Origin: Tunturiibacter empetritectus | GTDB lineage: Bacteria; Acidobacteriota; Terriglobia; Terriglobales; Acidobacteriaceae | Length of the DNA stretch: 64,000 bases | Assembly: GCF_013410875.1 (NCBI RefSeq) | Contig: NZ_JACCCU010000001.1 | Span: 186,001-250,000, forward strand | Direction of reading: 5' to 3' | Part shown: piece by piece, positions 34,572 through 43,170 of the stretch | Layout of the letters: each line of letters begins with the position of its first letter | Numbering within the stretch: the stretch's first letter is position 1 | Program-made: the position numbers and the translations under genes | The notes under the pieces: generated by a model | Databases searched by the model: none | What the model saw: the letters and a program-made list of their open reading frames with translations, nothing else | What the model was told of the DNA's origin: nothing

Positions 34572-35459
34572 TCAGCGCCCATGCGACGGGTCGGCGGAGC
34601 TTGAAACACTAAGGTCCAACGGGAAATTTGGCAGATCCGGAGTGTAGCAGTTGCCGTCGGCGGCGTAGGTTTTGCCACAGGCCGCGGTAATCTCCTTGCG
34701 TCGCGGCGACTGAGCGTACTGCCACACCGCTATGTCCGGGGTGCCGCTGGAGTCGAGCGGAGGGGGCTTCAGGCTGCATCCGTTGGCGGGCGGGCAGGCG
34801 TCCTGGTAGGCCCAGATCACGATGTGGTGCAGATGCTGTGCGGCCACCTGCTCGCGAATATTCTGCACGGTGGTGATGGTCTTGCCGGGGCCGTCGCCGA
34901 CTGGCTGGCCGCTGCCATAGACTCCGGGCAGATAGCCCAGGTGGGCGACTGCCTCTGTCCATGCAAGAAGATAGGCAGACTGGTCTTCGGTGAGGCGGCC
35001 GCCTTCCTCCTGATCCAAAAAGATAATGGTGTTGGCGGCGAAGTTTTGACGGTGCGCTGCGACGACGGCGGCTGTGGCGTCCTTCGTTCCCAGCGAGGCA
35101 GGCGATGTTCCGGAGCGCTTCTCCTTCTTGATCTCCGCCTCCAGCCGACCGTTGAACAGGACGAGAAAGCCGAAGCCATTGCGCACCAATGTCTCGCGCT
35201 TGCCAATCCAGCCGTTCTGTCTTTCGCCGGGAGGATTGTTGAGCCAGTACCCCACGAAGGCGAAGTGTCGACTTAGCGCAGGCAGAGCCTCATCGCCGGG
35301 ATAGTCATTGCTGTCAAAGCCGATATAGGGGCCCATGGTGAGAACCGTACCGATGGGCTGCTGCGCATAACTATTGATAACGCAAACAAGAAGGAGGAGT
35401 GGGTGAAACGCTGAGAGTCGCATAAGGGGAGGCTTTGAGATGCGCAACTGAATCTTCAT
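34572..35459 (-). CDS. Secreted glycoside-hydrolase-like protein (DUF1906/Rv2525c-like)
   Basis: A 295-residue exported protein. A hydrophobic signal ends at NSYAQQ; an ATG at 35423 would give a more conventional signal peptide length. The body looks like a TIM-barrel of the DUF1906 type: YIGFDSNDYPGDEALPALSR, FVGYWLNNPPGERQN, FGFLVLFNGRLE, TIIFLDQEEGGRL, GYLPGVYGSGQPVGDGPGKT and IVIWAYQDACPPANGC. Acidic residues in FLDQEEG sit where a glycosidase catalytic pair could be. Family members are thought to act on cell-wall glycans, but activity is unproven. Confidence 0.75.
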   Translation of the reverse strand: MKIQLRISKPPLMRLSAFHPLLLLVCVINSYAQQPIGTVLTMGPYIGFDSNDYPGDEALPALSRHFAFVGYWLNNPPGERQNGWIGKRETLVRNGFGFLVLFNGRLEAEIKKEKRSGTSPASLGTKDATAAVVAAHRQNFAANTIIFLDQEEGGRLTEDQSAYLLAWTEAVAHLGYLPGVYGSGQPVGDGPGKTITTVQNIREQVAAQHLHHIVIWAYQDACPPANGCSLKPPPLDSSGTPDIAVWQYAQSPRRKEITAACGKTYAADGNCYTPDLPNFPLDLSVSSSADPSHGR

Positions 35460-35515
35460 GGTAGGTTACACAATTTCGTGTGCTAAGTTGCTGGTAGAGG
35501 TATGGAGGCGAGGCC

Positions 35516-36049
35516 ATGGCGCTTACAGATATCGACCCGAGGTACCCTATAGGCGACTTTGAAGCGCCCGCATCCATCTCTGCGGACGAGCGTACCGGGG
35601 CGATTGCAACCCTCGCAGAGCTGCCGGAACAGCTGCGTAATGCAGTGGACGGATTGAGCTCGGGACAGTTGAGCACGCCCTATCGCGAAGGGGGCTGGAC
35701 GCTGCGCCAAGTGGTGCATCACGTCGCAGACAGTCATATGAACGCCCTCGTCCGGGTGAAGCTTGCGCTGACCGAAGACTGGCCTGCGGTCAAATCTTAT
35801 GACGAAGCCGCCTGGGCGAAGCTGCATGATATGGCTGCGCCGGTGGAGTGGTCTTTGGAGTTGGTGGAAGCCCTTCATGCGCGATGGGTGATGCTGCTTC
35901 AGTCACTCAACGAACAGCAGTGGCAGCGTGGATACAACCATCCCCAGGATGGCCGGGTCACGGTAGAGCTGTCGGCGCTGACCTATGCCTGGCACTCGCG
36001 CCATCATGTGGCACACATCACGCATCTGCGCGCGACAGAAGGATGGTAG
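35516..36049 (+). CDS. YfiT/DinB-family putative metal-dependent hydrolase (bacillithiol-transferase-like)
   Basis: A 177-residue four-helix-bundle protein of the DinB_2 superfamily, YfiT branch. It starts MALTDIDPRYPIGDFEAPAS, as YfiT proteins do. Metal-binding histidines are in VVHHVADSH (His68, His69, His74) and WHSRHHVAH (His160-His167). YfiT proteins are often annotated as bacillithiol or other thiol S-transferases, but the thiol cofactor used in this organism is not evident here. The next gene starts 14 bp downstream. Confidence 0.9.
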   Translation: MALTDIDPRYPIGDFEAPASISADERTGAIATLAELPEQLRNAVDGLSSGQLSTPYREGGWTLRQVVHHVADSHMNALVRVKLALTEDWPAVKSYDEAAWAKLHDMAAPVEWSLELVEALHARWVMLLQSLNEQQWQRGYNHPQDGRVTVELSALTYAWHSRHHVAHITHLRATEGW

Positions 36050-36062
36050 CGGAAGTCCGCGT

Positions 36063-36485
36063 ATGACCACCATTCAGATCGCTACGATGCCAAGCGAGAT
36101 TGACCTCTGCTTCCCGGTGATGCGCCAGCTTCGGCCCATGTTAGCTGCCGAGGAGTTCGTTGGCCGCATTCAAACCCAACAGGCCGAGGGGTATCAGCTC
36201 GCCTATCTTGAGTCGGACGGCGCGATCGTGTCGGTCGCCGGCTTCCGCATGCAGAATCTGCTGTGGAGCGGCAAGACGCTCTATGTGGATGATCTGGTGA
36301 CGGACGAGGCGGCGCGGTCGAAGGGGCATGGCGAGTCGATGCTGACGTGGCTGATTGCGCTGGCCAAAGAGGCGGGATGCACCACCTTCATGCTCGACTC
36401 AGGAACGCACCGGCACGAGGCGCACGCGTTCTACTTCCGCCATGGGCTACGCATCTCCGACTTTCACTTCAAGCTTTCGTTGTAG
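36063..36485 (+). CDS. GNAT-family N-acetyltransferase
   Basis: A 140-residue acetyl-CoA-dependent acyltransferase starting at ATG 36063. The GNAT core is visible: DGAIVSVAGFRMQNLLWSGK, LYVDDLVTDEAARSKGHGES (acetyl-CoA loop, here RSKGHG for the usual Q/RxxGxG/A), MLTWLIALAKEAGCTTFMLD and EAHAFYFRHGLRIS. The substrate is unknown. It forms a probable transcription unit with yfiT and the downstream putative nuclease gene. Confidence 0.92.
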   Translation: MTTIQIATMPSEIDLCFPVMRQLRPMLAAEEFVGRIQTQQAEGYQLAYLESDGAIVSVAGFRMQNLLWSGKTLYVDDLVTDEAARSKGHGESMLTWLIALAKEAGCTTFMLDSGTHRHEAHAFYFRHGLRISDFHFKLSL

Positions 36486-36529
36486 ATCGCGAGAGCTTTT
36501 CCGGCTCGCAGATGTGCTAACGTTCGGCT

Positions 36530-38161
36530 ATGCCGCCAAGAGCCTCCTCCGCGGAGCCCGTACAGACGGTGGAACAGATCTCCGCTGCTCTCGAAAGTTT
36601 TCTAGCTGAGTCTCCCCGCGCGGTGGTGCTGGAGGATGGCAAGGCACTCTTCGATATGCGCGAGGCGAAGTACAAGCTCGCGACCGAGCATGGCCGTTGC
36701 ACACTGCATCTTTGGGGAGAAGACCGCAATCTCGTCCGGCGAGTCATTAGTACGGTCCTGCGCAATGGTGTTCTGCGGCTGAGCATGCATCGCTTCGGAC
36801 AGACCAAACCTCAGACTCTCGAACTTGTAACCGATCGCGATCGCCGCACGCCTTCCACGCGTGAGGCAACGCGGGTGAAGTATCTGCGGGTGCTGGAGCG
36901 GGTTCTGCTGCGCAGCTTTCCCGAGTTCAAGGTCGGCGGGCTTCGCACAGCGATGGATCTGGAAAAGAGCTTTGGGCCTGCGTATGCGCGGGGATCGCTT
37001 CTGCAGGGGCAGAAGGTGTGGGCCGTGATCGCCGTCAATGAAGAGGAGACGCAGGCAACCGTCGATGGCATCCTGACCCTGGGGATCCTGTGGCTGCAAC
37101 ACTGCCGCGAGTCCGGCGATGGGCGAAGGCTGTATCAGGGGTTGAAGCTGATCGTGCCGCGTGGAATGGCGATGCTAACACTCTCGCGGATGGCTTGGCT
37201 CAACCCGGCGGTCGCGCAGTGGGAGCTGTGGGAGTTGGATCAAAGGTCCGAAGAGCTGGAGCAGCGCGACGCCGCCGACCACGGCAACCTAACTACACGC
37301 CTGATGCATGCGCCCAACGAGCAGGCCGCACACGAACGATTCGCCGACTCGAAGCAGCGCGTGATGGCGCTGGTGCCGGAGACGATGCGCGAGGTGGTGG
37401 AGCAGCGTCTTCGCAGTGGCACGGAGCTTGCGTTTCTGCTGCATGGTCTGGAGTTTGCACGGGTGCGAATGGGCTACGCAGGGAACTCGTTCAACAGTGC
37501 GCAGGAGATCACGTTCGGCGCCGGCGCCAATGAGACTCCGCTGACCGAAGAGAACCAGAGCGAGTTGCAGGAGTTGGTGGAGCGCTTGTTTGCACGGCGC
37601 ATTGCCGGCGGCGACAAGCGCGATCCGCTCTATCGCATGCAGCCCGAACGCTGGCTCGAGAGCGTGCTGCGGCGCGATGTGGAGCCGCTCGATACGCGCC
37701 TCGATCCGAAGCATGTCTACACGCAGGTGCCTGCGTTCGCCGCAGCGGATCGCGGAATGCTCGACCTGCTCGGTGTCACCGATGACGGACGGCTGGCGGT
37801 CATCGAGTTGAAGGCCGACGAAGATCTTCATCTTGCTCTGCAGGGGCTTGATTATTGGGTGCGGGTGCGGTGGCATCATCTGCAGAACCCCGACAACGCC
37901 ACGGGCCTTGGAGAGTTTCAGCGACATGGATACTTCGGTGGGTTGCGGCTGTCGACCGAGCCTCCGCGCCTGTATCTTGTGGCTCCCGCGCTGCGAGTTC
38001 ATCCGGCGACGGAGGTCGTTCTGCGCTATCTTTCGCCGCGGGTCGAATGGACACTCGTAGCGCTGGATGAGCGTTGGCGTGCAAAGGTGAAGGCTGTATG
38101 GCGCAAACGAAATACCGACACCGGATCACATTCGACGCACGTGCTGCAGGGCAGAGTCTGA
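36530..38161 (+). CDS. Large protein with C-terminal PD-(D/E)XK nuclease-like core
   Basis: A 543-residue cytoplasmic protein with no signal peptide or membrane segment. The C-terminal part (about residues 365-520) shows a restriction-endonuclease-like pattern: Glu377 in ERWLESVLRRD, Asp412 in RGMLDLLGVTDDGRLAV, then Glu426-Leu-Lys428 in IELKADEDLHLALQGLDYWV. This matches the D-(n)-ExK metal site. The N-terminal 300 residues, with an Arg-rich region (HLWGEDRNLVRRVISTVLRN), do not match anything I recognise. The context (yfiT, GNAT upstream; dus converging) gives no clue. It could be a repair nuclease or a stand-alone defence effector; the fold assignment is from motif only. Confidence 0.7.
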   Translation: MPPRASSAEPVQTVEQISAALESFLAESPRAVVLEDGKALFDMREAKYKLATEHGRCTLHLWGEDRNLVRRVISTVLRNGVLRLSMHRFGQTKPQTLELVTDRDRRTPSTREATRVKYLRVLERVLLRSFPEFKVGGLRTAMDLEKSFGPAYARGSLLQGQKVWAVIAVNEEETQATVDGILTLGILWLQHCRESGDGRRLYQGLKLIVPRGMAMLTLSRMAWLNPAVAQWELWELDQRSEELEQRDAADHGNLTTRLMHAPNEQAAHERFADSKQRVMALVPETMREVVEQRLRSGTELAFLLHGLEFARVRMGYAGNSFNSAQEITFGAGANETPLTEENQSELQELVERLFARRIAGGDKRDPLYRMQPERWLESVLRRDVEPLDTRLDPKHVYTQVPAFAAADRGMLDLLGVTDDGRLAVIELKADEDLHLALQGLDYWVRVRWHHLQNPDNATGLGEFQRHGYFGGLRLSTEPPRLYLVAPALRVHPATEVVLRYLSPRVEWTLVALDERWRAKVKAVWRKRNTDTGSHSTHVLQGRV

Positions 38162-38209
38162 CTCTCTGGCGACTGTTACGCGATGAAATGTCTGACGGAT
38201 GGTCGTCGA

Positions 38210-39505
38210 TCAGTCGCAGTAGGCAGCGGCTGAGGCGAGCATCGTCTCGTCGACTTCTGCGACGGCGTCTTCCTTCTCGGTGGCCGTCACGCGAGTGGCG
38301 AAGAAACTCTCAATCGCGCTGAGAACTGCGTCGCCGTTCTTCGATTCAAAGATCTGTTTGCGCAGTGCGCCTCCACCCGGAACGCCATGCGTGAACCAGC
38401 TTGCGAACTGCTTCATCTTCCCGACGCAGTCGCGGTGGCGCTGCTCGCGTGCGACCTGGCCTGCCGCAGTAATGGCCTCCGCGCGCGCTGCTTCGGCTCG
38501 CTCCTCGATGGCGATCTCGTCGACCAGCATCTGGAAGTAGGTGCGGATCATGCGATAGCGATCCTGGTCTGTGGGGTGATCGTAAGTGCCCACGCCGGTG
38601 GCCTCTTTCGACGCGGTGTACTGCGCGATCTGGCGGAAGATCCACGGATTCGACGGTGCAGTGCGGCCGATCATCACGGCGTCGCAGCCGGTCATGTCGA
38701 CCATCGCGGCTGCGTCCTCAGGGGTGCGGATGTCGCCGTTTCCGATGACCGGAATCTTCACGGCGTCCTTTACGGCGGCGATGTACTCCCAACGTGCCTG
38801 GCCGGTGTAGCCGTCTTCGCGGGTGCGGGCGTGCAGGGCTACTGCATTCAGGCCGCAGTCTTCGGCCATCTTCGCAAGTTCGACGCAGACGATGTGCTTG
38901 TCGTTCCAGCCCATGCGGAACTTCACGGTGAAGGGAATCGAGACAGCGGTGCGGATAGTCTTGAAGATCGTCTCGATGAGCGGCAGATCGCGCAGCAGAC
39001 CGGAGCCGCCGTTGCAGGCGACGACGCGCTTGGCCGGGCAGCCGAGGTTCAGGTCAACAATATCGAAGCCGGCATCCTGCACGATGCGTGCTGAATCAGC
39101 CAGCGTCGCAGGGTTCGAGCCAAAGAGCTGAGCGGAGATCGGGTGCTCGTCGTCGTAATAAGTCAGGTAGCGTTTGCGCTTGGTCTCGCGCATGCGGGAG
39201 AGGCCGTCGGCGGAGGTGAACTCCGTCATGATGAGGCCGCAGCCGGATTGCTGGTTCGAAGTCATGCTGTCGACGTTGGCCGAAGAGTCTGCAACTCCGT
39301 CGGCGGGAGTCGCAAACTGGCTGGCGTTTTTGATGAAGCGGCGAAAGACCGTGTCGGTGACACCGGCCATGGGAGCGAGAATCGTCGCAGGCGCGATCTT
39401 GACGTTGCCGATGGTGAAGCTTGCAGGCACGCGGGAGTGCTCGGGCATCGCGTGCTCGGCTGGATCGTCCCAGCGCTTCTGCTCGAGGGTGTATCGCTTC
39501 TTCAT
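38210..39505 (-). CDS. dusB: tRNA-dihydrouridine synthase, DusB-like
   Basis: FMN- and NADPH-dependent enzyme that reduces uridines in tRNA. The 431-residue TIM-barrel protein shows LAPMAGVTDTVFRRFIKNA, AQLFGSNPATLADSARIV, the catalytic-Cys motif LNLGCPAKRVVACNGGSGLL, FTVKFRMGWNDKHI, HARTREDGYTGQARWEYI, VIGNGDIRTPEDA and DAVMIGRTAPSNPWIFRQI. A C-terminal helical domain follows. It is longer than E. coli DusB (about 320) because of an N-terminal extension, an insert after the first helix (ATPADGVADSSANVDSMTSN) and a C-terminal tail. It follows rpmE in the same direction with a terminator between. Confidence 0.95.
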   Translation of the reverse strand: MKKRYTLEQKRWDDPAEHAMPEHSRVPASFTIGNVKIAPATILAPMAGVTDTVFRRFIKNASQFATPADGVADSSANVDSMTSNQQSGCGLIMTEFTSADGLSRMRETKRKRYLTYYDDEHPISAQLFGSNPATLADSARIVQDAGFDIVDLNLGCPAKRVVACNGGSGLLRDLPLIETIFKTIRTAVSIPFTVKFRMGWNDKHIVCVELAKMAEDCGLNAVALHARTREDGYTGQARWEYIAAVKDAVKIPVIGNGDIRTPEDAAAMVDMTGCDAVMIGRTAPSNPWIFRQIAQYTASKEATGVGTYDHPTDQDRYRMIRTYFQMLVDEIAIEERAEAARAEAITAAGQVAREQRHRDCVGKMKQFASWFTHGVPGGGALRKQIFESKNGDAVLSAIESFFATRVTATEKEDAVAEVDETMLASAAAYCD

Positions 39506-39552
39506 GGCAACAGGTGCTCGTGGTTCTTGTTCGTGACTAGTGTAGACAATTT

Positions 39553-39587
39553 AGACAAAACAATGGCCCCCGCGTGGTGCGGAGGCC
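39553..39587 (-). terminator. Probable terminator after rpmE
   Basis: On the minus strand a 9-bp stem (GGCCTCCGC with GCGGGGGCC, one G-T pair) with loop ACCAC is followed by ATTGTTTTGTCT. It lies 22 bp beyond the rpmE stop and upstream of dusB. Confidence 0.7.
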
Positions 39588-39609
39588 CCTGGGTGATTTA
39601 GGCGTCCGC

Positions 39610-39846
39610 TTACTTCGCGGCAGTCTCGGCCTTGCCGGCGTCCGACTTGGCGAACTTGCGGCGGAAGCGCTCGACGCGACCTGCGGTGTCGATCAGCTTC
39701 TGCTTGCCGGTGAAGAACGGGTGGCAGGCGGAGCAGATTTCGACGACGATGTCGCCCTTGTGCGTGGAGCGGGTCTCAAACGTGTTCCCGCAGGCGCACT
39801 TGACGTGGATGTTGTCGTACTTCGGGTGAATACCTTCTTTTGGCAT
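39610..39846 (-). CDS. rpmE: 50S ribosomal protein L31, zinc-binding type
   Basis: A 78-residue ribosomal protein. From the ATG at 39846 it reads [20 protein letters not shown], then [12 protein letters not shown] and [20 protein letters not shown]. The four cysteines (CxC and CxxC) mark the zinc-binding (C+) form of L31. Ala/Lys-rich residues form the C-terminal tail. Alternative upstream starts up to 39903 lack conservation. Confidence 0.97.
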   Translation of the reverse strand: MPKEGIHPKYDNIHVKCACGNTFETRSTHKGDIVVEICSACHPFFTGKQKLIDTAGRVERFRRKFAKSDAGKAETAAK

Positions 39847-40044
39847 GGTAACTATCCTTTTCTCAATCTTGGGTATGCCTGCCGGCTCGCGGATCGCTTG
39901 CAACGGAAGAGTTCACGTCACATCGAAAGGCCTGTCGCGCCGCCGCTTGCGCCTTTTCGGAGCGCTCAAGCAGTTTCCTCAGTTTAACTCAGATTCGCAC
40001 AGGGGGCAATTGGATTCAGATGCTGCCATACTGAAGGGACGGCT

Positions 40045-40800
40045 ATGAGTGAAGTTTGCACGATATGCGGTGGGGCGGGGATGCTGGTCCTGCAGGAGGA
40101 TGGCAGGCAGTTCGTCAAAGACTGCGTCTGCCGGGTGCAGAGGCGCGCCGAACGGATGTTGGGCCGCACCCACATCCCAAAGCGGTATGAACACTGCTCG
40201 CTCGAAAGCTACGAGACCGATTTTCCCTCCTCGAATCGGTCGCTCAGTCTGGCCCATCTTCGCGCACGGAAGTTTGTCGACGGCTACCCGCTGGAGACGG
40301 TTGGAACCGGGCTGTTGCTCACCGGGTCGATTGGCGTCGGCAAGACGCATCTCGCAGTTGGGATTCTGCAGGCCCTGGTGGCCGAACGCGGCGCTACCGG
40401 CCTCTTCTTCGACTACCGCGACCTGTTGAAGCAGGTGCAGAACAGCTACAACAACAAGGTCTCTGCCACCGAACTCGAGGTGCTGGCGCCCGTCTTTGAC
40501 GCCGAGGTGCTGGTGCTGGACGAACTCGGCGCCTCCAAACCTACAGACTGGGTCTGGGACACGGTCGCGCACATCCTGAACACACGCTATAACGACCGCC
40601 GCACCACGATCATCACCACCAACTACGCCAATGCAGGCCCCCTGGGCACCGAGAGCGGTCCACGCGGCGCGATGCGCGAGGAGACCCTTGGCGACAGGAT
40701 CGGCGAACGCATGCGCTCGCGCCTGCAGGAGATGTGCGTTGTTGTGGAGATGCAGGGCGAGGACTTCCGCCAGAAGGTCAAGCGCGCCAGCTTTGCTTAG
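40045..40800 (+). CDS. DnaC/IstB-like AAA+ ATPase, possible helicase loader
   Basis: A 251-residue ATPase of the DnaC family. The N-terminal zinc-binding segment is CTICGGAGM...CVCR. Residues 95-215 hold the AAA+ core: Walker A GSIGVGKTHLAVGIL, Walker B EVLVLDELGASKP, sensor I TIITTNYAN, and an arginine-rich GDRIGERMRSRLQEMC near sensor II. The zinc finger before the ATPase resembles DnaI/DnaC-like loaders rather than an IS21 partner, and no istA gene is nearby. It is divergent from rpmE. Confidence 0.88.
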   Translation: MSEVCTICGGAGMLVLQEDGRQFVKDCVCRVQRRAERMLGRTHIPKRYEHCSLESYETDFPSSNRSLSLAHLRARKFVDGYPLETVGTGLLLTGSIGVGKTHLAVGILQALVAERGATGLFFDYRDLLKQVQNSYNNKVSATELEVLAPVFDAEVLVLDELGASKPTDWVWDTVAHILNTRYNDRRTTIITTNYANAGPLGTESGPRGAMREETLGDRIGERMRSRLQEMCVVVEMQGEDFRQKVKRASFA

Positions 40801-40875
40801 GGTTGTTGTTTCAAATAAGAGCAGCGCAGCTTCAGAACACAGGGAAAGGCCCGTACCACGTAGGCCCGGCGAGGG

Positions 40876-41040
40876 TTAGAGCAGCGTAAATAGCAGAAAC
40901 AAGCCAGCCGTCAGTGCAGCGAACTGATACATGCGGTCGGCCGCAATTGGAACCACAACACCCTCGGCTGTCTGCAGGCCCTTGTTCAAATCCAGCGGTG
41001 AGAAGGGAAGCTGCTGCGTAAGATCGATCTGCTCGTTCAT
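40876..41040 (-). CDS. Small single-helix membrane protein (54 residues)
   Basis: This short gene is easy to miss. The ATG at 41040 has a good ribosome binding site (GAGGAGAGG, about 6 bp before it). The product reads MNEQIDLTQQLPFSPLDLNK, continues GLQTAEGVVVPIAADRMYQF, and ends in the hydrophobic AALTAGLFLLFTLL. The C-terminal tail anchor predicts an inner-membrane protein with a cytoplasmic N-terminus. No homologue comes to mind. It lies on the opposite strand, just downstream of the dnaC-like gene. Confidence 0.6.
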   Translation of the reverse strand: MNEQIDLTQQLPFSPLDLNKGLQTAEGVVVPIAADRMYQFAALTAGLFLLFTLL

Positions 41041-41284
41041 GCCTGGCCTCTCCTCAAGTCGCGTCTCAGATGCCGCTGGGTAAAGTCTCGTGCAAGTGCA
41101 TTACTCGACACCCTATAGATGTTCCTTAACGCGAGAATGCATCAGGAAGTTCTGGTCTTGACGTGAAAATTTGTCAAAGTTTTGTGACCGACTCTTGGAT
41201 GATTCTCTTTTTGAGAACCACTGGGGGCAGTGAAGCCAGGAGCCCACGCTGCTGGCCGCCTCCAGCGGTATAAAATCTCCGCTT

Positions 41285-41890
41285 ATGAGCGAACAGCGTC
41301 GTCCTCTCGATCCCCCGGTTGATCCATCTGTCTCCCAAAGTACCCCGATCCCACCACGCAGCGAGACCAGCAGCGGCCAGCCTGCGATGTTCGCCAGCAA
41401 GCCGCCCGAGGGCGGCGGAGTGCCGGTCGCAGCCTGGGGGGTAGCTGGGTTGGTCGTGCTGGTGGTGCTCCTCGGCCTGGTCTTTGCCACGCGGCACAAG
41501 TCCCAGGCGTCCCCCAATACGATCCAGCCGTTAGCCGCCTATGCCGCTGAGCTTCCCCTTTCGCAGCTTGCCATGAGCGAGTCGACCAGCCTCTCAGGAG
41601 GAAAATCGACCTTTATTGACGGCCATATCCAAAACGCAGGGGGGCAGACCGTCTCAGGCATCAGCGTACAGGTCATCTTCCGCAACGACGAGGCCATGCC
41701 CCCGCAGGTAGAGACACTGCCGCTATCTGTAGTTCGGATGCGTGAACCCTATATCGATACCCAGCCCATAAGCGCGGCTCCCCTGAAGCCGGGCGAGGAA
41801 CGGGACTTTCGCCTTATCTTCGAGACGATCCCAGCCAACTGGAACACGCAAATGCCCGAGATTCACATTATTAGTGTGGACACAAAATAG
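41285..41890 (+). CDS. Membrane-anchored protein with DUF2393-like extracytoplasmic domain
   Basis: A 201-residue protein with a Pro/Ser-rich cytoplasmic N-terminus (residues 1-45), one membrane helix (VAAWGVAGLVVLVVLLGLVF) and an exported beta-sandwich-like domain: STFIDGHIQNAGGQTVSGIS, VQVIFRNDEAMPPQ, and LKPGEERDFRLIFETIPANW. This resembles DUF2393/FxLYD-type domains, which carry Asn-Ala/Gly-Gly turns. The function is unknown. It is probably a single gene; an RNA-type stem-loop element follows its stop. Confidence 0.75.
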   Translation: MSEQRRPLDPPVDPSVSQSTPIPPRSETSSGQPAMFASKPPEGGGVPVAAWGVAGLVVLVVLLGLVFATRHKSQASPNTIQPLAAYAAELPLSQLAMSESTSLSGGKSTFIDGHIQNAGGQTVSGISVQVIFRNDEAMPPQVETLPLSVVRMREPYIDTQPISAAPLKPGEERDFRLIFETIPANWNTQMPEIHIISVDTK

Positions 41891-41897
41891 CTGCCCA

Positions 41898-41965
41898 CTG
41901 GGACATCGGGTAATAGTTACCCGCCTGGCCGGAAGATTTTGCGTGAGTCGGTTGTAATGTCCCAG
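41898..41965 (+). other. Two-level stem-loop element downstream of the DUF2393-like gene
   Basis: An outer inverted repeat CTGGGACAT (41898-41906) and ATGTCCCAG (41957-41965) encloses a perfect hairpin CGGGTAA-TAG-TTACCCG (41907-41923) that abuts its left arm. It begins 8 bp after the stop codon. No T run follows, so it is not a classical terminator. It could stabilise the mRNA 3' end, be a small RNA, or bind a protein. Confidence 0.55.
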
Positions 41966-42109
41966 CGGGCTGAGGCTGCCCCACTTCTCTAAGCCATTTA
42001 TTTTCAACTGGCTGACACGTTAAGTAGTTTGGCACGCCACCTGCTCTAGCTATGTGCATGTTGACGTCTGCAACACAGGCGCAGAGTTAGAAAAAGGAGA
42101 GTAGACCAA

Positions 42110-43021
42110 ATGATGAAATCCGGAAATACTTTCGGCCTCCCAGCTTTACTCTTATGCAGTGCGTTAGGTATCTCAGCCTTTGCCCAGTCGAGCACTCCAG
42201 CATCACAGACTCCGGACTCCGCAGCAGGCAGTTCCACCTCGGGCGCAATGAATCCCGATGACAAGTCCACCTACGCTACCGGCAAGCCCCTGGCCGATCA
42301 GTCGAAGGAAGGCTTCTGGGGTCATATGAACCCCTTTGCCCGCAAGAAGTGGGTAAACCGGCAGACTGCGCCGATCAAGGGTCAGGTCAATGAGCTTGAC
42401 CAGCTTCAGTCCAAAAACGCCAACGACATCAAAGATGTAGACTCCCGCTCACAAGCTGGTATCAAGAACGCAATGGGCGCGGCTAATACCGCCGACCAGC
42501 ACGCTCAAGACGCGGCAAATCGCGCCAACTCTGCCCAGACCCTCGCAGGCAGCGCAAGCAGCCGTACCGACGCTCTCGGCAACACGGTTGGAAATCTCGA
42601 TCAATACCAGACCGTCTCTTCCACCTCGGTGAAGTTTGCCTCAGGTCGCACGGCTCTCGGACCGACAGGTAAGTCTGACCTCGACAACTTGGCCACCACC
42701 CTCGCCGGTGAGAAGGGCTACATCATCGAGGTGCAGGGATATAGCAAGGCTGGCGTCCAGACCTCACAGGCGATGGCCGACTCTGTCGTCCGCTATCTCG
42801 TCACCGAGCATCAGGTTCCCGTCTACCGGATCTACAAGACTGGCCTTGGCAAGAACACTGCCAAGCTCGCAGATGGCGAGCAGGCAGTCGTGAATGGTGT
42901 TCGCGTCACGCTGCTCCACAACAGTCTGGCGTCGATGAGTTCTGATTCGGCATCCAGCGCAACAGCAACGCCAAAGACCTCCAACGCGGGAGTAAGCTCG
43001 CCGCAAGAGGTGAATCAGTAG
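42110..43021 (+). CDS. OmpA-family outer-membrane/peptidoglycan-associated protein
   Basis: A 303-residue exported protein. The signal peptide ends at SAFAQ and an AAAAAGGAG ribosome binding site lies upstream. After a flexible region and the segment GFWGHMNPFARKKWVNRQTA, a long Ala/Asn/Asp-rich heptad region (residues about 105-165: ANTADQHAQDAANRANSAQT) predicts a coiled coil. The C-terminal OmpA-like domain includes VKFASGRTALGPTGKSDLDN, IIEVQGYS and SQAMADSVVRYLVTEHQVPV followed by YRIYKTGLGKN. The classical peptidoglycan-binding Asp/Arg positions are only partly conserved. A Ser/Thr tail follows. It probably links envelope layers. Confidence 0.85.
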   Translation: MMKSGNTFGLPALLLCSALGISAFAQSSTPASQTPDSAAGSSTSGAMNPDDKSTYATGKPLADQSKEGFWGHMNPFARKKWVNRQTAPIKGQVNELDQLQSKNANDIKDVDSRSQAGIKNAMGAANTADQHAQDAANRANSAQTLAGSASSRTDALGNTVGNLDQYQTVSSTSVKFASGRTALGPTGKSDLDNLATTLAGEKGYIIEVQGYSKAGVQTSQAMADSVVRYLVTEHQVPVYRIYKTGLGKNTAKLADGEQAVVNGVRVTLLHNSLASMSSDSASSATATPKTSNAGVSSPQEVNQ

Positions 43022-43031
43022 CCCTCCCCCA

Positions 43032-43057
43032 GGACGGTGCAGACAGCCGCACCGTCC
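43032..43057 (+). other. Stem-loop after the OmpA-family gene
   Basis: A 9-bp perfect stem, GGACGGTGC with GCACCGTCC, has an 8-base loop. It begins 11 bp after the stop codon and has no T run. The true terminator appears to be the one at 43132. Confidence 0.6.
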
Positions 43058-43131
43058 GCAAGTTTGCCGAGATAGCGACCTAGAGCGCACTCGCAAAAAC
43101 CTCTCCTAACCAGAGAGAACCAAGGCAGATT

Positions 43132-43159
43132 GGCCCCTCACTGAGGGGCCGCTTTTTTT
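43132..43159 (+). terminator. Rho-independent terminator
   Basis: The stem GGCCCCTC with GAGGGGCC and loop ACT is followed by GC and seven T residues (43153-43159). It ends transcription from the OmpA-family gene, just before repeat copy C. Confidence 0.88.
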
Positions 43160-43170
43160 AACGCGCTAAT

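Noticed and set aside
40045..40800. IS21 istB transposition helper
   Set aside because: No istA gene or terminal inverted repeats nearby, and an N-terminal zinc segment more like a DnaC-type loader.
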